From NCBI GenBank assembly GCA_963814905.1, contig CAWFEM010000003.1, positions 1-64,000 on the forward strand: DNA of 64,000 nt, in the 5' to 3' direction. The notes under the pieces were generated by a model, which was not told the DNA's origin, searched no databases, and worked only from the letters and a program-made list of their open reading frames with translations. Both the position numbers and the translations under genes were made by a program. Source of the stretch: DASWJZ01 sp963814905. Lineage in GTDB: Bacteria > Pseudomonadota > Alphaproteobacteria > Rhizobiales > Afifellaceae. Below are positions 35,201-43,744 of this stretch, piece by piece. The stretch's first letter is position 1; each line of letters begins with the position of its first letter.

Positions 35201-36552
35201 CGCGCTTCCTGCAAGGCCGCGAGACCGACCCGAGCGTCGTCAATTCCATCCATGAAGCGATGGAAAGCGAAACGTCCTTCCGCGGCTCGATCCTGAACTA
35301 CCGCAAGGACGGGGAGAGTTTCTGGAACAATCTGACGATCTCGCCAATCCACAATGAGGGGGAGGCGCCGACGCATTTCGTCGGCATTCTTTCCGACGAG
35401 ACGGAGCGCGTCCAATTGGCGAAGCAGCTCAGGCAGGCACAGAAGATGGAAGCGCTCGGCCATCTCACCGGCGGCGTCGCGCACGACTTCAACAATCTGC
35501 TCGCCGTGATCCTCGGCAATTCGGAAATCCTCTACGAGGAGATCGAGGATCCCGAACTCAAGGAAACCGCCGAGCTCGTGATGACGGCGGCGGAGAAGGG
35601 CGCCGACCTTACCCACCGGCTGCTTGCCTTCGGCCGCCGCCAAGCCTTGCATCCGGAGCCGCTCGATCTCAGCTCGGCGATGGGCTCGCTCTCGGAGATG
35701 CTGAACCGCACCGTCGGGACGCAGATCACCTTCGAGATCCGGTGTACGACCGACCGGGCCGCCTTTGTCGACCGAGGTCTCTTCGAATCGGCGATGATCA
35801 ACCTCGTGCTCAACGCGCGCGACGCGATGCCGAACGGCGGCCTGCTCAGCATCGAGACGGACCTCGTCAGATCGGGGGACGAGCGCGTGAGCGACCTGGC
35901 GCCCGGCGAATACGTTCGGGTCGTCGTGAAGGATACCGGCGTCGGCATGGAGAAGACCGTGCTCGACCGCGCCTTCGATCCCTTCTTCACGACCAAGGGC
36001 GTCGGCAAGGGCTCGGGCATGGGGCTTTCGATGGTCTACGGCTTCGCCAAGCAGTCGGGCGGCCAGGTCACCATCGACAGCGAGCCGGAAGAAGGCACCG
36101 CGGTGTGCGTCTACCTGCCCGTGGCACGCGAAGATCAGATGGGGAATCGAAAGGAGACGCAAACGGAGGGGCCCGCCGCGGGCGGCTGCGAGCGCATCCT
36201 TCTCGTGGAGGACGAGCCGCATGTTCGCCGCTTCGTGTCGAGCCAGCTCGCGGGGCTTGGCTATTCGGTGCTGGAGGCGGAGGCGGGCGCGCCGGCGCTG
36301 GAGATTCTGCGCTCGGAGGAGAAGATCGACCTCCTCTTCACCGACTTGCTGATGCCCGGTGGGATGAGCGGCTTCGACCTGGCGCAAAAGGCGCGCGAGC
36401 TGATCCCGCATCTCAGGGTTCTGCTCACGACCGGCTATGCCGCGGAGGCCGACGCGCTGATCGCCAACGTGAAGGATCCGATCCTCAAGAAGCCCTACAA
36501 GAAGCAGCAGCTCGCCGAAGCGTTGCGAGGTGTGTTCGAGCACGCCGCCTGA
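32245..36552 (+). CDS. Giant membrane hybrid histidine kinase with PAS, GAF and LOV-like domains
   Basis: The 1435-residue sensor begins at ATG 32245; a TTG at 32203 would be longer. Approximate domain order: 5TM LytS-type membrane region 1-195; PAS 214-328; PAS 336-451; GAF 463-632; PAS 652-769; GAF 784-935; LOV-like PAS 941-1056; HisKA with GGVAHDFNN (phospho-His 1080); HATPase (NARDAM, DTGVGM, GSGMGLSM) 1180-1292; receiver with Asp 1367 and KKPY lysine. The LOV-like domain reads GRNARFLQG, with Ala 986 where photoactive LOV has Cys, so it should not form the flavin adduct. It heads a cluster of receivers, presumably its phosphorelay partners. Confidence 0.92.
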   Translation: MLAHLFANLIFNLLILVGLTYLLSRLGAAKASLRTSYRGAPFGLALGGIAIALMAASFDARSGGFIPNLSGVVLVISGFFGGPIAVIVTAAAAASFHVALDGNNAAFPLLNVAALSALGLAARATRLQASSISLLALGSTAALLSPALAATMFWGGWLDEATARTAVALLPVTFFLVLSGVFAMGSLLRAEERRVDRHDELQSENRSLAERDARYRAMFDASSVAMMWMEEDGRILSANESMSDFVGYSPEELTSMRYEELLLPEDREDYYRIRAEQRASGQPPKDHERRYLRKDGGVVWGLRSTTLVEPDSGQAMRKFAMIQDITERKAQESKIGFQAELLESVEEVVIATDMSGSITFWNSYAERLCGLPADRVIGRNVGVVLPSARKHFESADIRQRLAAGESWAADIELQNQNGSTVLLRAVSSSVKDETGKPVTIVTVATDITEEKQSQLALVEEQRTLGILNRTAGKLNAELDLGTLMQTVTDAGVELTGAEFAALLSGKRPEDDHFELYALSGIEREIFEALPLPQEDGVIGPILNDAKIFRWDDVSRDTRYAEAISSHPLRNGVSPVRSYLAVPLISRSGVVTGALFLGHSKAGVFDERSESLIEGLASHAAIAIEKVKLFEAAKQEIETRKRAEKSLNKSKTRFRDFAEVGSDLLWETDERFRIISIVGDCRSVFGMPEEELIGRTAWEIADADVKSPEWKQHVLDHDTRQSFRNFEYQIVEKSGATRWISTNGRPYFGPHGNFLGYRGVSTNTAARKHAEAKLAASARQQQSAAVLSQLALQGVPREDLYQVAVDLVARTLGVELVGIMDLSPDKRVLRLRAGVGWPGQSVNIRAVPVDYCPPLARGINSDVPVHFSRRNFNLIPGLQNDKGSGVALPIGEKNVRIGVLVVCSDGFRAFSETDINFLRAISFVLAVDAEQRKAAETLRLRDRALEAIGEGIMITDAAEFDNPITYVNPAFERLTGFSQEEAVGRNARFLQGRETDPSVVNSIHEAMESETSFRGSILNYRKDGESFWNNLTISPIHNEGEAPTHFVGILSDETERVQLAKQLRQAQKMEALGHLTGGVAHDFNNLLAVILGNSEILYEEIEDPELKETAELVMTAAEKGADLTHRLLAFGRRQALHPEPLDLSSAMGSLSEMLNRTVGTQITFEIRCTTDRAAFVDRGLFESAMINLVLNARDAMPNGGLLSIETDLVRSGDERVSDLAPGEYVRVVVKDTGVGMEKTVLDRAFDPFFTTKGVGKGSGMGLSMVYGFAKQSGGQVTIDSEPEEGTAVCVYLPVAREDQMGNRKETQTEGPAAGGCERILLVEDEPHVRRFVSSQLAGLGYSVLEAEAGAPALEILRSEEKIDLLFTDLLMPGGMSGFDLAQKARELIPHLRVLLTTGYAAEADALIANVKDPILKKPYKKQQLAEALRGVFEHAA

Positions 36553-36612
36553 ATGCGGACGCAAGGCCGCGCAGGACCTGGAAGTCCTTCATTTTAAAGA
36601 TAAAATCTGGCA

Positions 36613-37167
36613 ATGCCGGACCGCTCTGTTAATATTCCTGTGGCAGCTTCGCGGGGTTGGTACGGGCCGCTTCAAGAGCCCGTGTTCAAAGTACCGATGG
36701 AGGCCATCTTGTCCGAAACCGGCCACGGAATTGCCGTCTCAGAAGCCGCACCGACGTCCGCGTCGGCAAAGCCGGTCTGCTTCGTCATCGACGACGATGC
36801 CGGTATCTGCAAAGCCCTTTCCTTCACGTTGCGCCGGACCGGCTTCGACACCACCGAGATCGCCACACCGACGGCGCTGGAGACTGCGCTTGAAACGCAA
36901 TCGCCGAACCTCGTCTTTCTCGACCTCGGCCTCGGACAGTCGGGGGCAATGGATATCCTCCCGATCCTCGCCCAGCACGCCTATTTGGGTCCGGTCCAGC
37001 TCATGAGCGGACGCAGTCAGGCGGTGCTCGACGAAATCGTCTTGGCAGGCCAGGAGTACGGCCTCACCATGCTTCCGGCCTTGGAGAAGCCGTTCCGGAT
37101 GGGCGTGGTCAAGGAGGTCGTGGCTGGCCTCGGCATGGCCGCGCCGGAGGGTGCGGCGGCGTCCTGA
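36613..37167 (+). CDS. Stand-alone receiver-domain response regulator
   Basis: This protein of up to 184 residues consists of one receiver domain (about 54-175) after a nonconserved leader. Acidic pocket IDDDAG, phospho-Asp in VFLDLGLG, and a lysine in EKPFR are present. No output domain is seen. The domain closely resembles the receiver of the receiver-EAL protein at 40493-41752 (shared GLTML then KPFR), so the two are probably paralogues. It sits just after the hybrid kinase and could carry phosphate from it. The start could be ATG 36613 or ATG 36697. Confidence 0.85.
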   Translation: MPDRSVNIPVAASRGWYGPLQEPVFKVPMEAILSETGHGIAVSEAAPTSASAKPVCFVIDDDAGICKALSFTLRRTGFDTTEIATPTALETALETQSPNLVFLDLGLGQSGAMDILPILAQHAYLGPVQLMSGRSQAVLDEIVLAGQEYGLTMLPALEKPFRMGVVKEVVAGLGMAAPEGAAAS

Positions 37168-37405
37168 CGCCTCATCGGGCATGTCACCTCGGCCGCGACG
37201 GCTGGCGGCGTTTTCACTTCCGAATCAACATATTAGTTTCCTCGATCGGGGGCCGCTCGCGCGCCCCGATAAACCGAATGTTAGGGATTTTGGCGCTGTA
37301 CCTGACCGCGGCTGGCCTCTTCCCTGCTTTCGCCTCGCGGCGGAGGGGCGCTCCGGCCGGCCCGTCGTTCCTTCACGACCGGGCGTCGCTAGGGGACGTT
37401 AATTA

Positions 37406-39055
37406 ATGTCGCGCGCCGAATTCGCGAAGTTCACCTCGCAAGTCCAGGCTCCGGCCGCGGCGGAGTTGGTTTCGCCTCCCCCGGCGCCGGCGCAAGAAGC
37501 TGAAGCCGACCTCAGCCTGCGAGTGTTGCTTTTCGACGCGGACCCCGACACCGCCGCAAGCATCCGCCAGATGATACACGCGTCCTTCGGCGACGATTCG
37601 ACCGGCGACTGGGTGAGCGACCCCGACGAGGCCGCGGAGCTCATACGCGAGAGCAGGCACGATCTCTATCTGTGCGTCGACGGAAGCGAGCCCGACACCG
37701 CGCTATCGCTTGTGCGCGCCAGCGCCGAAGCCAGCGGCGAAGCACCGATCATCCTGCTCTCCGACGCGACCGACGCCGATTTCGACCGAAAGGCGTTCGA
37801 CACCGGCGCGGCCGACTGCATTCCGTTGCACGAGCTTTCGCCGGCGGCGCTGCAGCGCTCCGCCCGTCGCGCACTCATGCGCCAGGAGCGGATCGGCGAA
37901 GCGCGCCGCGAAATCAAAGAGCTGACGGAGGAAAAGACGCGGCTCAACATGCTGCGCGACGCCAATCACCGCTTCGTGGAGAACGCCTGCCACGATTTCC
38001 GCTCGCCGCTGACGGTGGTCAAGGAATTCGCGTCCATCATCGCGGAAGGCCTCTCCGGCGACGTCAACGAGGAACAGTCGGAATTCCTCGAAATCATCCT
38101 CACCCGTGTCGACCAGCTGAGCCAGATGGTCGACGGCATTCTCGACGCAAGCCGCCTGGAATCGGACTTGATCGGCGTTAAGCGCGAAGAATACTCCGTC
38201 GCGACGCTGATCGAGAAGGTCAGGCCGACGCTCGTGCAGCGCGCCGACGCGCACAAGGTGGCCATCGAATTCGCAATTCCGGATGCGCTGCCGAAGGTTT
38301 TCGTGGACGCGGAGAGCATCGGACGGGTGGTCGTGAATCTCGGCACGAATGCTGCGAAATATGCCGGCGAGAACGGCACGATCCGGGTCTGGGCGCGCTA
38401 CAATTCCGAGAAGCACGAGGTGACGATCGGCGTCAGCGACAGCGGCGAAGGCATCGCGCCTGAGCACGTGAAGCTGATCTTCGACCGCTTCCATCAGGTG
38501 CCGGGCGAAGGGCAGCAGGAGAAGGGCGGCTTCGGCCTCGGCCTGCATATCGCCAGCGAGTTCGTGCGGATCAATTTCGGCACGCTCACGGTCGAGAGCG
38601 AACCGAACAAGGGCAGCACCTTCGCCTTCACGGTCCCGGTCTTCGATGTCGATTCGCTGATCCCGCTTCACTTCGACTTCGTGAAGACGTCGCGCCACAG
38701 CTTCCAGAACGTCGCGATTGCGCTCGCCACGGTCGTAGGAGGCGCGGGGCCGGAGACTCGGGCCGAGGTGGAACGTCTGCTCAACCGCCAGCTTCGCTCC
38801 TACGACCTTCTGCTGCCCGTACGGCCGGGAAGCTGGCTCGTCTGCGTGGCCTGCGACAAGGACGAGATCGACACCGTCACCGACCGCGTCCTCACAGCCT
38901 ATGTGCAGGCAAGTCGCAGCCGGCCCGAAATGCGCCTTCCCGATCTCCGTTTCCGCCCCGTCGGCGCGTGGCCGGTGGCAAGCCGTCCCGAGGCGCTGCG
39001 CGACGCCATCCACGGCGTCTACGCCCTCGGCGCCACCGGACAGGGCGCGGCCTGA
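37406..39055 (+). CDS. Histidine kinase with degenerate receiver and GGDEF-like C-terminal part
   Basis: This 549-residue cytoplasmic kinase has an N-terminal receiver-like domain (about 30-150) with an acidic start (FDADPD) but a His (IPLHEL) where receivers carry the invariant Lys. Then come HisKA with ENACHDFRSPL (phospho-His 196) and HATPase (NLGTNAAKYAG, DSGEGI, GGFGLGLHI). The last 130 residues read LLNRQLRSYDLLLPVRPGSWLVCVA, which I read as a GGDEF-like fold without the active-site motif. ATG 37406 has AGGGGACG upstream. Its C-terminal part might sense a nucleotide or partner, which is inference. Confidence 0.87.
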   Translation: MSRAEFAKFTSQVQAPAAAELVSPPPAPAQEAEADLSLRVLLFDADPDTAASIRQMIHASFGDDSTGDWVSDPDEAAELIRESRHDLYLCVDGSEPDTALSLVRASAEASGEAPIILLSDATDADFDRKAFDTGAADCIPLHELSPAALQRSARRALMRQERIGEARREIKELTEEKTRLNMLRDANHRFVENACHDFRSPLTVVKEFASIIAEGLSGDVNEEQSEFLEIILTRVDQLSQMVDGILDASRLESDLIGVKREEYSVATLIEKVRPTLVQRADAHKVAIEFAIPDALPKVFVDAESIGRVVVNLGTNAAKYAGENGTIRVWARYNSEKHEVTIGVSDSGEGIAPEHVKLIFDRFHQVPGEGQQEKGGFGLGLHIASEFVRINFGTLTVESEPNKGSTFAFTVPVFDVDSLIPLHFDFVKTSRHSFQNVAIALATVVGGAGPETRAEVERLLNRQLRSYDLLLPVRPGSWLVCVACDKDEIDTVTDRVLTAYVQASRSRPEMRLPDLRFRPVGAWPVASRPEALRDAIHGVYALGATGQGAA

Positions 39056-39061
39056 CCGGCG

Positions 39062-40384
39062 ATGAGCGGCAACGACAAGACTGCAGGAAACACCAAAGTG
39101 GCAAATGCCAACGTTCTTATTGTCGACGACGACCGGGAGATCACTCGGGCGATCGGGCTCAGGCTGAACAAAGCGGGCTTTCGACCGATCACCGCATTCA
39201 ACGGCCAGCAGGGTCTCGACCTCGTACGGAAAGAGCCGCCCGACGCGATCGTCCTCGATTTGCGCATGCCCGTGATGGATGGTTTCGAGCTCTTGGAACG
39301 GCTGCAGAACTCGGTCCATACGCGCAACATCCCCGCGATCATCCTGTCGGCCGACGCGGCCGATCGCGCGCGGCTGAAGGCATTCCGGGCGGGCGCCACC
39401 TATTTCGTCGAGAAACCCTACAACGCGCAGGATCTGATCGAGATGCTGAGCACCTGCCTGGAGCGCCGGCAGGCGATTGAAGACGATTCCTTTGACACGC
39501 GGGAGCGGGAGCAAAAAATGGCGATGCCAGCAACGCAGCATGAGCCGGAGTCCAACCGCAGAGTTCTTATCGCAGACGACGATCCGGCCGTCGTTCGCGC
39601 CTTGGCGACACGCTGCAAGAAGCTCGGCCTGGAGGTCGAGACGGCGGAGAACGGACTGCAGGCCATTCTCAAGGCCTCACGCAACCCGCCGCGGCTTCTT
39701 ATTCTCGACATCAACATGCCGGAGGCCGACGGCTTCCGGGTCTGCGAATGGCTGCTCGATCCGAAGCGGCCGCCGGTCGACGTGGTGATGCTGACCGGTC
39801 GCGACGATTCCGACACGCTGGCGCGCTGCGACTCTCTGGGCGCATTCTACGTGCCGAAGAACCAGGATACCTGGGAAACCATCAAGTCGATCCTGAGCGA
39901 GGTTCTCGAGATCGAAGCGAGCGCGCTCGCGGCCGCCGTGCCTCCGAGAAGTTTCGGCGGCGAGGATGTGCTGGAGCGCGAACGGCGCAACAAGATCCTG
40001 ATCGTTGAGGACGACGCCGATCTCGCGCGCGCGCTGGAGCGCCGCTTGCAGAAGTGCGGCGCCGACGTCACCGTTTGCCACAATGGCGTCGACGCTTATC
40101 GCATCGCCATGCGCGAACGCCCGGATGCGATCATCGCCGACTACGTGATGCCGGAAGGCGGCGGCCATTATCTGCTGTGGCGACTGAAGAGCACGGAAGC
40201 GACCAAGCACATCCCGGTCATCGTGATCACCGGCCAGACTTTCGAGGCCGGCACGGAATATTCGGTGACGCGCGAATCGACCGGCCGCAGCGGTGCCGTG
40301 AAATATTTCCGCAAGCCGCTCGACACGGACGCGCTGTTCAAGGAACTGTCGCAGCATTGCGCGCTCCAATACACGCCGCACTGA
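39062..40384 (+). CDS. Triple-receiver response regulator without output domain
   Basis: The 440-residue protein is three receiver domains in a row, at about 16-135, 160-285 and 308-435. Each keeps the acidic pocket (VDDDRE, ADDDPA, VEDDAD), a phospho-Asp (VLDLRMP, ILDINMP, IADYVMP) and a lysine (EKPY, VPKN, RKPL). No DNA-binding or enzymatic domain follows, so it probably acts as a phosphate relay or sink or binds a partner. It lies six bases after the kinase gene and is very likely cotranscribed. Confidence 0.9.
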   Translation: MSGNDKTAGNTKVANANVLIVDDDREITRAIGLRLNKAGFRPITAFNGQQGLDLVRKEPPDAIVLDLRMPVMDGFELLERLQNSVHTRNIPAIILSADAADRARLKAFRAGATYFVEKPYNAQDLIEMLSTCLERRQAIEDDSFDTREREQKMAMPATQHEPESNRRVLIADDDPAVVRALATRCKKLGLEVETAENGLQAILKASRNPPRLLILDINMPEADGFRVCEWLLDPKRPPVDVVMLTGRDDSDTLARCDSLGAFYVPKNQDTWETIKSILSEVLEIEASALAAAVPPRSFGGEDVLERERRNKILIVEDDADLARALERRLQKCGADVTVCHNGVDAYRIAMRERPDAIIADYVMPEGGGHYLLWRLKSTEATKHIPVIVITGQTFEAGTEYSVTRESTGRSGAVKYFRKPLDTDALFKELSQHCALQYTPH

Positions 40385-40492
40385 GGCAAGCCTGCGGAAG
40401 GGCCGACAGACACGCAACCAGCGGAAAGCCGCGGCAAACGCCGCGGCTTCGATCATTCCAGGTCCACGCATTTGCGGGCGGCGGCGCCGGAT

Positions 40493-41752
40493 CTAATCGC
40501 CGTCGATGCACCGGATGAGATTGCCGACGCTGGTCGGCTTGCCGAAGAGATAGCCCTGCCCGACACGGCAGCCCATGCGGACGAGCGCCATCCAGTCGCT
40601 CTCCGTCTCGATCCCTTCCGCCACGCAGCTGGCGCCGGCGGCGCGCGCCAGATCGACGATGCTCTGGCAGATGCTGGCATTGACCGAGTCGGTGGCGCAG
40701 TTCTGCACGTAGCTGCGGTCGAGCTTGATCTCAGAAAACGGAAACTGCTTCAGGCGCGCGAACGACGAATAGCCGGAACCGAAGTCGTCGATCGCCAGCG
40801 TCACACCGTAGATGCGGAGCTGCACGGCCGCTTCCGACACCGCGTCGAACTCCCGCACCGCCTCTTCCTCCGTGACCTCAAGCACCAGGCCGGGCCAGGA
40901 GTGATCGCGCGGATGGGCGTCGCGAACCAGATCGGCGAGACCGGAACCGGTCAGCGCCCTGACCGGCGCGTTGACCGAAAGGTGCAGGTTACGTCCGGTG
41001 CTGCGCATGACCTCCCAGTCGAGGAAGGCTTTGCGGATGACGAATTCCGTCAGCCGGCGCAGAGCCGTCTCCGACGCTTGCGGGAGAAAGGACACCGGCG
41101 CGAGAACCCCGTGCACGGGATGGTTTACGCGCGCCAGACCCTCCGCTCCGACCACGCGCTGCCGGACCAGATCGACCTTGGGCTGGTAGTGCATGTCGAG
41201 CCAATGCGCGTCGAGCGCCTCGTCGAGATCGACGAGCGGCGCCGGCGCCGCGACCTCGATCGCCACCGGACGCGGAAGATCGACCACGAGCCGCGGCTTC
41301 GCGCCGCCGTCGCCGCCTTTGTTGAAGATGCGCCGCAGATGCTCGGAACGGAACGGCTTGCGCAGCGGCTCCAGCATGGTCAGGCCATTGCGCTCGCCGA
41401 CCGCCCTGATGTCGTTCAGGAGCTCGGGGTCCTTTCCGCTGATGAGCTGGACAGCGCCGGAAAACTGCGACTGGCGCAGGATGCGGATGCCGTCGATCGC
41501 ATCGGAGCGGTCGAGCGTGACGTCGAGAAAGACGATCGAGGGGGTCAGCGTCTCCAGCGCTCCGGCGAGCGCCGTGGCGCTCGACAGGCCCATTGATGTG
41601 ATGCCGATCTTGCCGAGGACGTGCGAAATCAGGGCGCAGATATCCGGGTCGTCATCGATGACGACGCACTCATACTGATCTGCTGCCGCGACCGGCGCGA
41701 GCGAAGTCATACGCTTGCCAACGCAACGTCTCCGCACCTCGCGCGCGGACAT
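40493..41752 (-). CDS. Receiver-EAL protein (c-di-GMP phosphodiesterase)
   Basis: The 419-residue protein has an N-terminal receiver (about 26-150; VIDDDPD, VFLDVTLD, RKPFR) and a C-terminal EAL domain (about 165-415). The signature reads EGL (GAEGLARVNHP) in place of EAL, but metal and catalytic residues are otherwise present: the N of SVNAP, E of LEVTEEE, DDFGSGYSS, IKLDRSYV, AEGIETE and QGYLFGKP. It should hydrolyse c-di-GMP, tuned by phosphorylation. It converges with the triple-receiver gene. The start may be ATG 41752 or ATG 41710. Confidence 0.9.
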   Translation of the reverse strand: MSAREVRRRCVGKRMTSLAPVAAADQYECVVIDDDPDICALISHVLGKIGITSMGLSSATALAGALETLTPSIVFLDVTLDRSDAIDGIRILRQSQFSGAVQLISGKDPELLNDIRAVGERNGLTMLEPLRKPFRSEHLRRIFNKGGDGGAKPRLVVDLPRPVAIEVAAPAPLVDLDEALDAHWLDMHYQPKVDLVRQRVVGAEGLARVNHPVHGVLAPVSFLPQASETALRRLTEFVIRKAFLDWEVMRSTGRNLHLSVNAPVRALTGSGLADLVRDAHPRDHSWPGLVLEVTEEEAVREFDAVSEAAVQLRIYGVTLAIDDFGSGYSSFARLKQFPFSEIKLDRSYVQNCATDSVNASICQSIVDLARAAGASCVAEGIETESDWMALVRMGCRVGQGYLFGKPTSVGNLIRCIDGD

Positions 41753-42287
41753 GAGCGGCGCCAGTGCATGTTCGCCACCTCAGGGCCTCCACCCGTAAAA
41801 TTGCTTGGAGCGAGTTAAGAAACCGTTCCGGAATCGCCGACCGGCCGATCTTTGGTTGCGCTTTTCATCCCAGAGCGCGCGCAGACGCGGCGGCGGAAAG
41901 GCGCGATACTGCACTAGCGAGGCGTAGCAGCCTCGCGCGCCGCACAGGCCGGCCCGTGACCGCGCATATAGTAACGCTCCGGCCGATAGCGCCGCGGCAT
42001 GAAGCGACGAATGCTTTGCGGTAAGGCTTCGACAATCCTGCGCAACATTTCCGTTTGCGCCTTCGGCGCTTCCCTGAATGCCGCTCGTCATCGAGCGACG
42101 CCTTTCCCGATAGCGTGCAATTGTTGCGGGATGCTTTCAAAAAGCACGCGAAACGGTTTCGCGGTGAAATCTCTTGCGCTGTGGTACAGCCGACACTTTT
42201 CGGCAAGCGCGAGGGCCGGCGGGGCATGCAGGGCGATCCGCCGCGGCTTTCATTGTTTTCGCGTCGCCGCTGGACTAGCTGTTCGCG
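41753..42287. other. Intergenic region between receiver-EAL gene and folP
   Basis: About 535 bases between two divergent genes. I find no reliable coding sequence, tRNA or strong promoter match. Frames present have no ribosome binding site and no recognisable motif. Confidence 0.5.
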
Positions 42288-43229
42288 ATGACCCTTGCCG
42301 ACGGTTCTTCTTCCAATAGACACGCCACCTTCCCTGACGTGGGCGCCCGCTTCGCGGCGATGCTCGCACCTTGGAGAGAGAGCCGCGCGGACTCCGGGAC
42401 GGCACGCACCCCCAATATGGGGGCGCCCCTCATCATGGGGATCGTCAACGTCACGCCCGATTCGTTTTCCGACGGTGGGCTCTTCCACGCACCGGATGCC
42501 GCCGTCGCACAAGGGAGACGACTCCTCGCCGAAGGCGCCGCGATCCTCGACGTCGGCGGGGAATCGACCCGCAAGGGCGCCACCCCTGTCGCGGCGGCGG
42601 AGGAGCTCAAGCGCGTCCTGCCGGTCGTCGAGGCGCTCGCCGGCGAGGGCGCGCTCGTCTCCATCGACACGATGAAGGCGGAGGTGGCGGAGGCGGCGGT
42701 CCTGGCGGGCGCTGCGATCGTCAACGATGTCCGCGGGCTGCAGGGCGACCCGGAGATGGCCGCGATCGCCGCGCATAGCGGCGCCGGAATCGTCGCCATG
42801 CATAATCCCGGCATTCTCGGCTCGGCGGAGCCGCTTCCAGGCGACCCGGTCGAGGCCTGCCTCGCCTATTTCGCGCGCACGCTCGAGATCGCCGCGCGCG
42901 CCGGAATCAAGGACGATCGTATCGTGCTCGATCCCGGTTTCGGCTTCGGCAAATCGCCGGAGCAGAACTTGGCGCTCCTGAGACGCCTGCCGGAGCTTGC
43001 CGCGCTCGGCCGGCCGATCCTGGTCGGCACGTCGCGGAAATCCTTCATCGGCGCCGTCACCGGGCGCGAGAGCCACGGGCGCCTGATCGGGACGCTCGTC
43101 ACCGGAATCGTCGCCGCCCTTGGCGGCGCCGCGATCCTGCGCGTGCACGACGTCGCCGAACATGCCGAAGCGATGCGGATGATGGCGGCGATCGAAGCCG
43201 CCGGCCGCGGCGGTACCCGCCAGCCATGA
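42288..43229 (+). CDS. folP: Dihydropteroate synthase
   Basis: This protein of up to 313 residues joins 4-aminobenzoate to the pterin pyrophosphate in folate synthesis; it is the sulfonamide target. Seen are MGIVNVTPDSFSDGG, DVGGESTRKGA, NDVRGLQG, and DPGFGFGKSPEQN and GTSRKSFIG. The extra N-terminal 40 residues are unlike the family core, so ATG 42417 may be the true start. It overlaps folK by four bases (ATGA). Confidence 0.95.
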   Translation: MTLADGSSSNRHATFPDVGARFAAMLAPWRESRADSGTARTPNMGAPLIMGIVNVTPDSFSDGGLFHAPDAAVAQGRRLLAEGAAILDVGGESTRKGATPVAAAEELKRVLPVVEALAGEGALVSIDTMKAEVAEAAVLAGAAIVNDVRGLQGDPEMAAIAAHSGAGIVAMHNPGILGSAEPLPGDPVEACLAYFARTLEIAARAGIKDDRIVLDPGFGFGKSPEQNLALLRRLPELAALGRPILVGTSRKSFIGAVTGRESHGRLIGTLVTGIVAALGGAAILRVHDVAEHAEAMRMMAAIEAAGRGGTRQP

Positions 43230-43726
43230 GCCAGGCCGTCCTCGGCCTCGGCGGCAATATCGGCGACAGCCGCAAGCTGCTCGCCGCGGCGATCGCCCGC
43301 CTCGCCGACAATCCGGCAATCACCGTGGAGGCGGTGTCGGCGCTCTATCTGACGCCGCCCTGGGGCAAGGTCGACCAGCCGGCCTTCCTGAACGCCGCAG
43401 CGCGCATCGCGACGTCGCTGTCGCCGCGCGCGCTTCTGGAAGCCGCTCTCGCCGTGGAGCGGCAGCTCGGACGCGAGCGGCTGGAGCGCTGGGGGCCGCG
43501 CCGCATCGACATCGACATCCTCGTTTTCGACGACATCACCGTGGACGAGCCGGGCCTCAGCATTCCGCACAAACAGCTGAAAGAACGCGCTTTCGCGCTG
43601 GTGCCGCTGATCGACGTCATGCCGGACGTGACGATCGAGGGGAAGACGGCGGAAGAGTGGCTCGCCGGCGTCGACGCCAGCGGCATGCAGCGTCTCGCCG
43701 GACCCGGCTGGCATCGCACGGGTTAG
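43226..43726 (+). CDS. folK: Hydroxymethyl-dihydropterin pyrophosphokinase
   Basis: This 166-residue enzyme makes the pyrophosphate substrate for FolP. Seen are LGLGGNIGDS, YLTPPWGKVDQPAFLN, and GPRRIDIDILVFD (catalytic Asp pair). It overlaps folP by four bases, indicating coupling. No folB aldolase gene lies between them. Confidence 0.96.
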   Translation: MSQAVLGLGGNIGDSRKLLAAAIARLADNPAITVEAVSALYLTPPWGKVDQPAFLNAAARIATSLSPRALLEAALAVERQLGRERLERWGPRRIDIDILVFDDITVDEPGLSIPHKQLKERAFALVPLIDVMPDVTIEGKTAEEWLAGVDASGMQRLAGPGWHRTG

Positions 43727-43744
43727 GCCGAGGCGCCGCGGCGC

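Noticed and set aside
34003..36564. 853-residue frame antisense to the hybrid kinase
   Set aside because: High-GC shadow frame with no domain text; the sense frame has complete kinase and receiver motifs.
37703..39541. 612-residue antisense frame over the second kinase
   Set aside because: Same reason: low-complexity, charged text, and the plus-strand genes are well supported.
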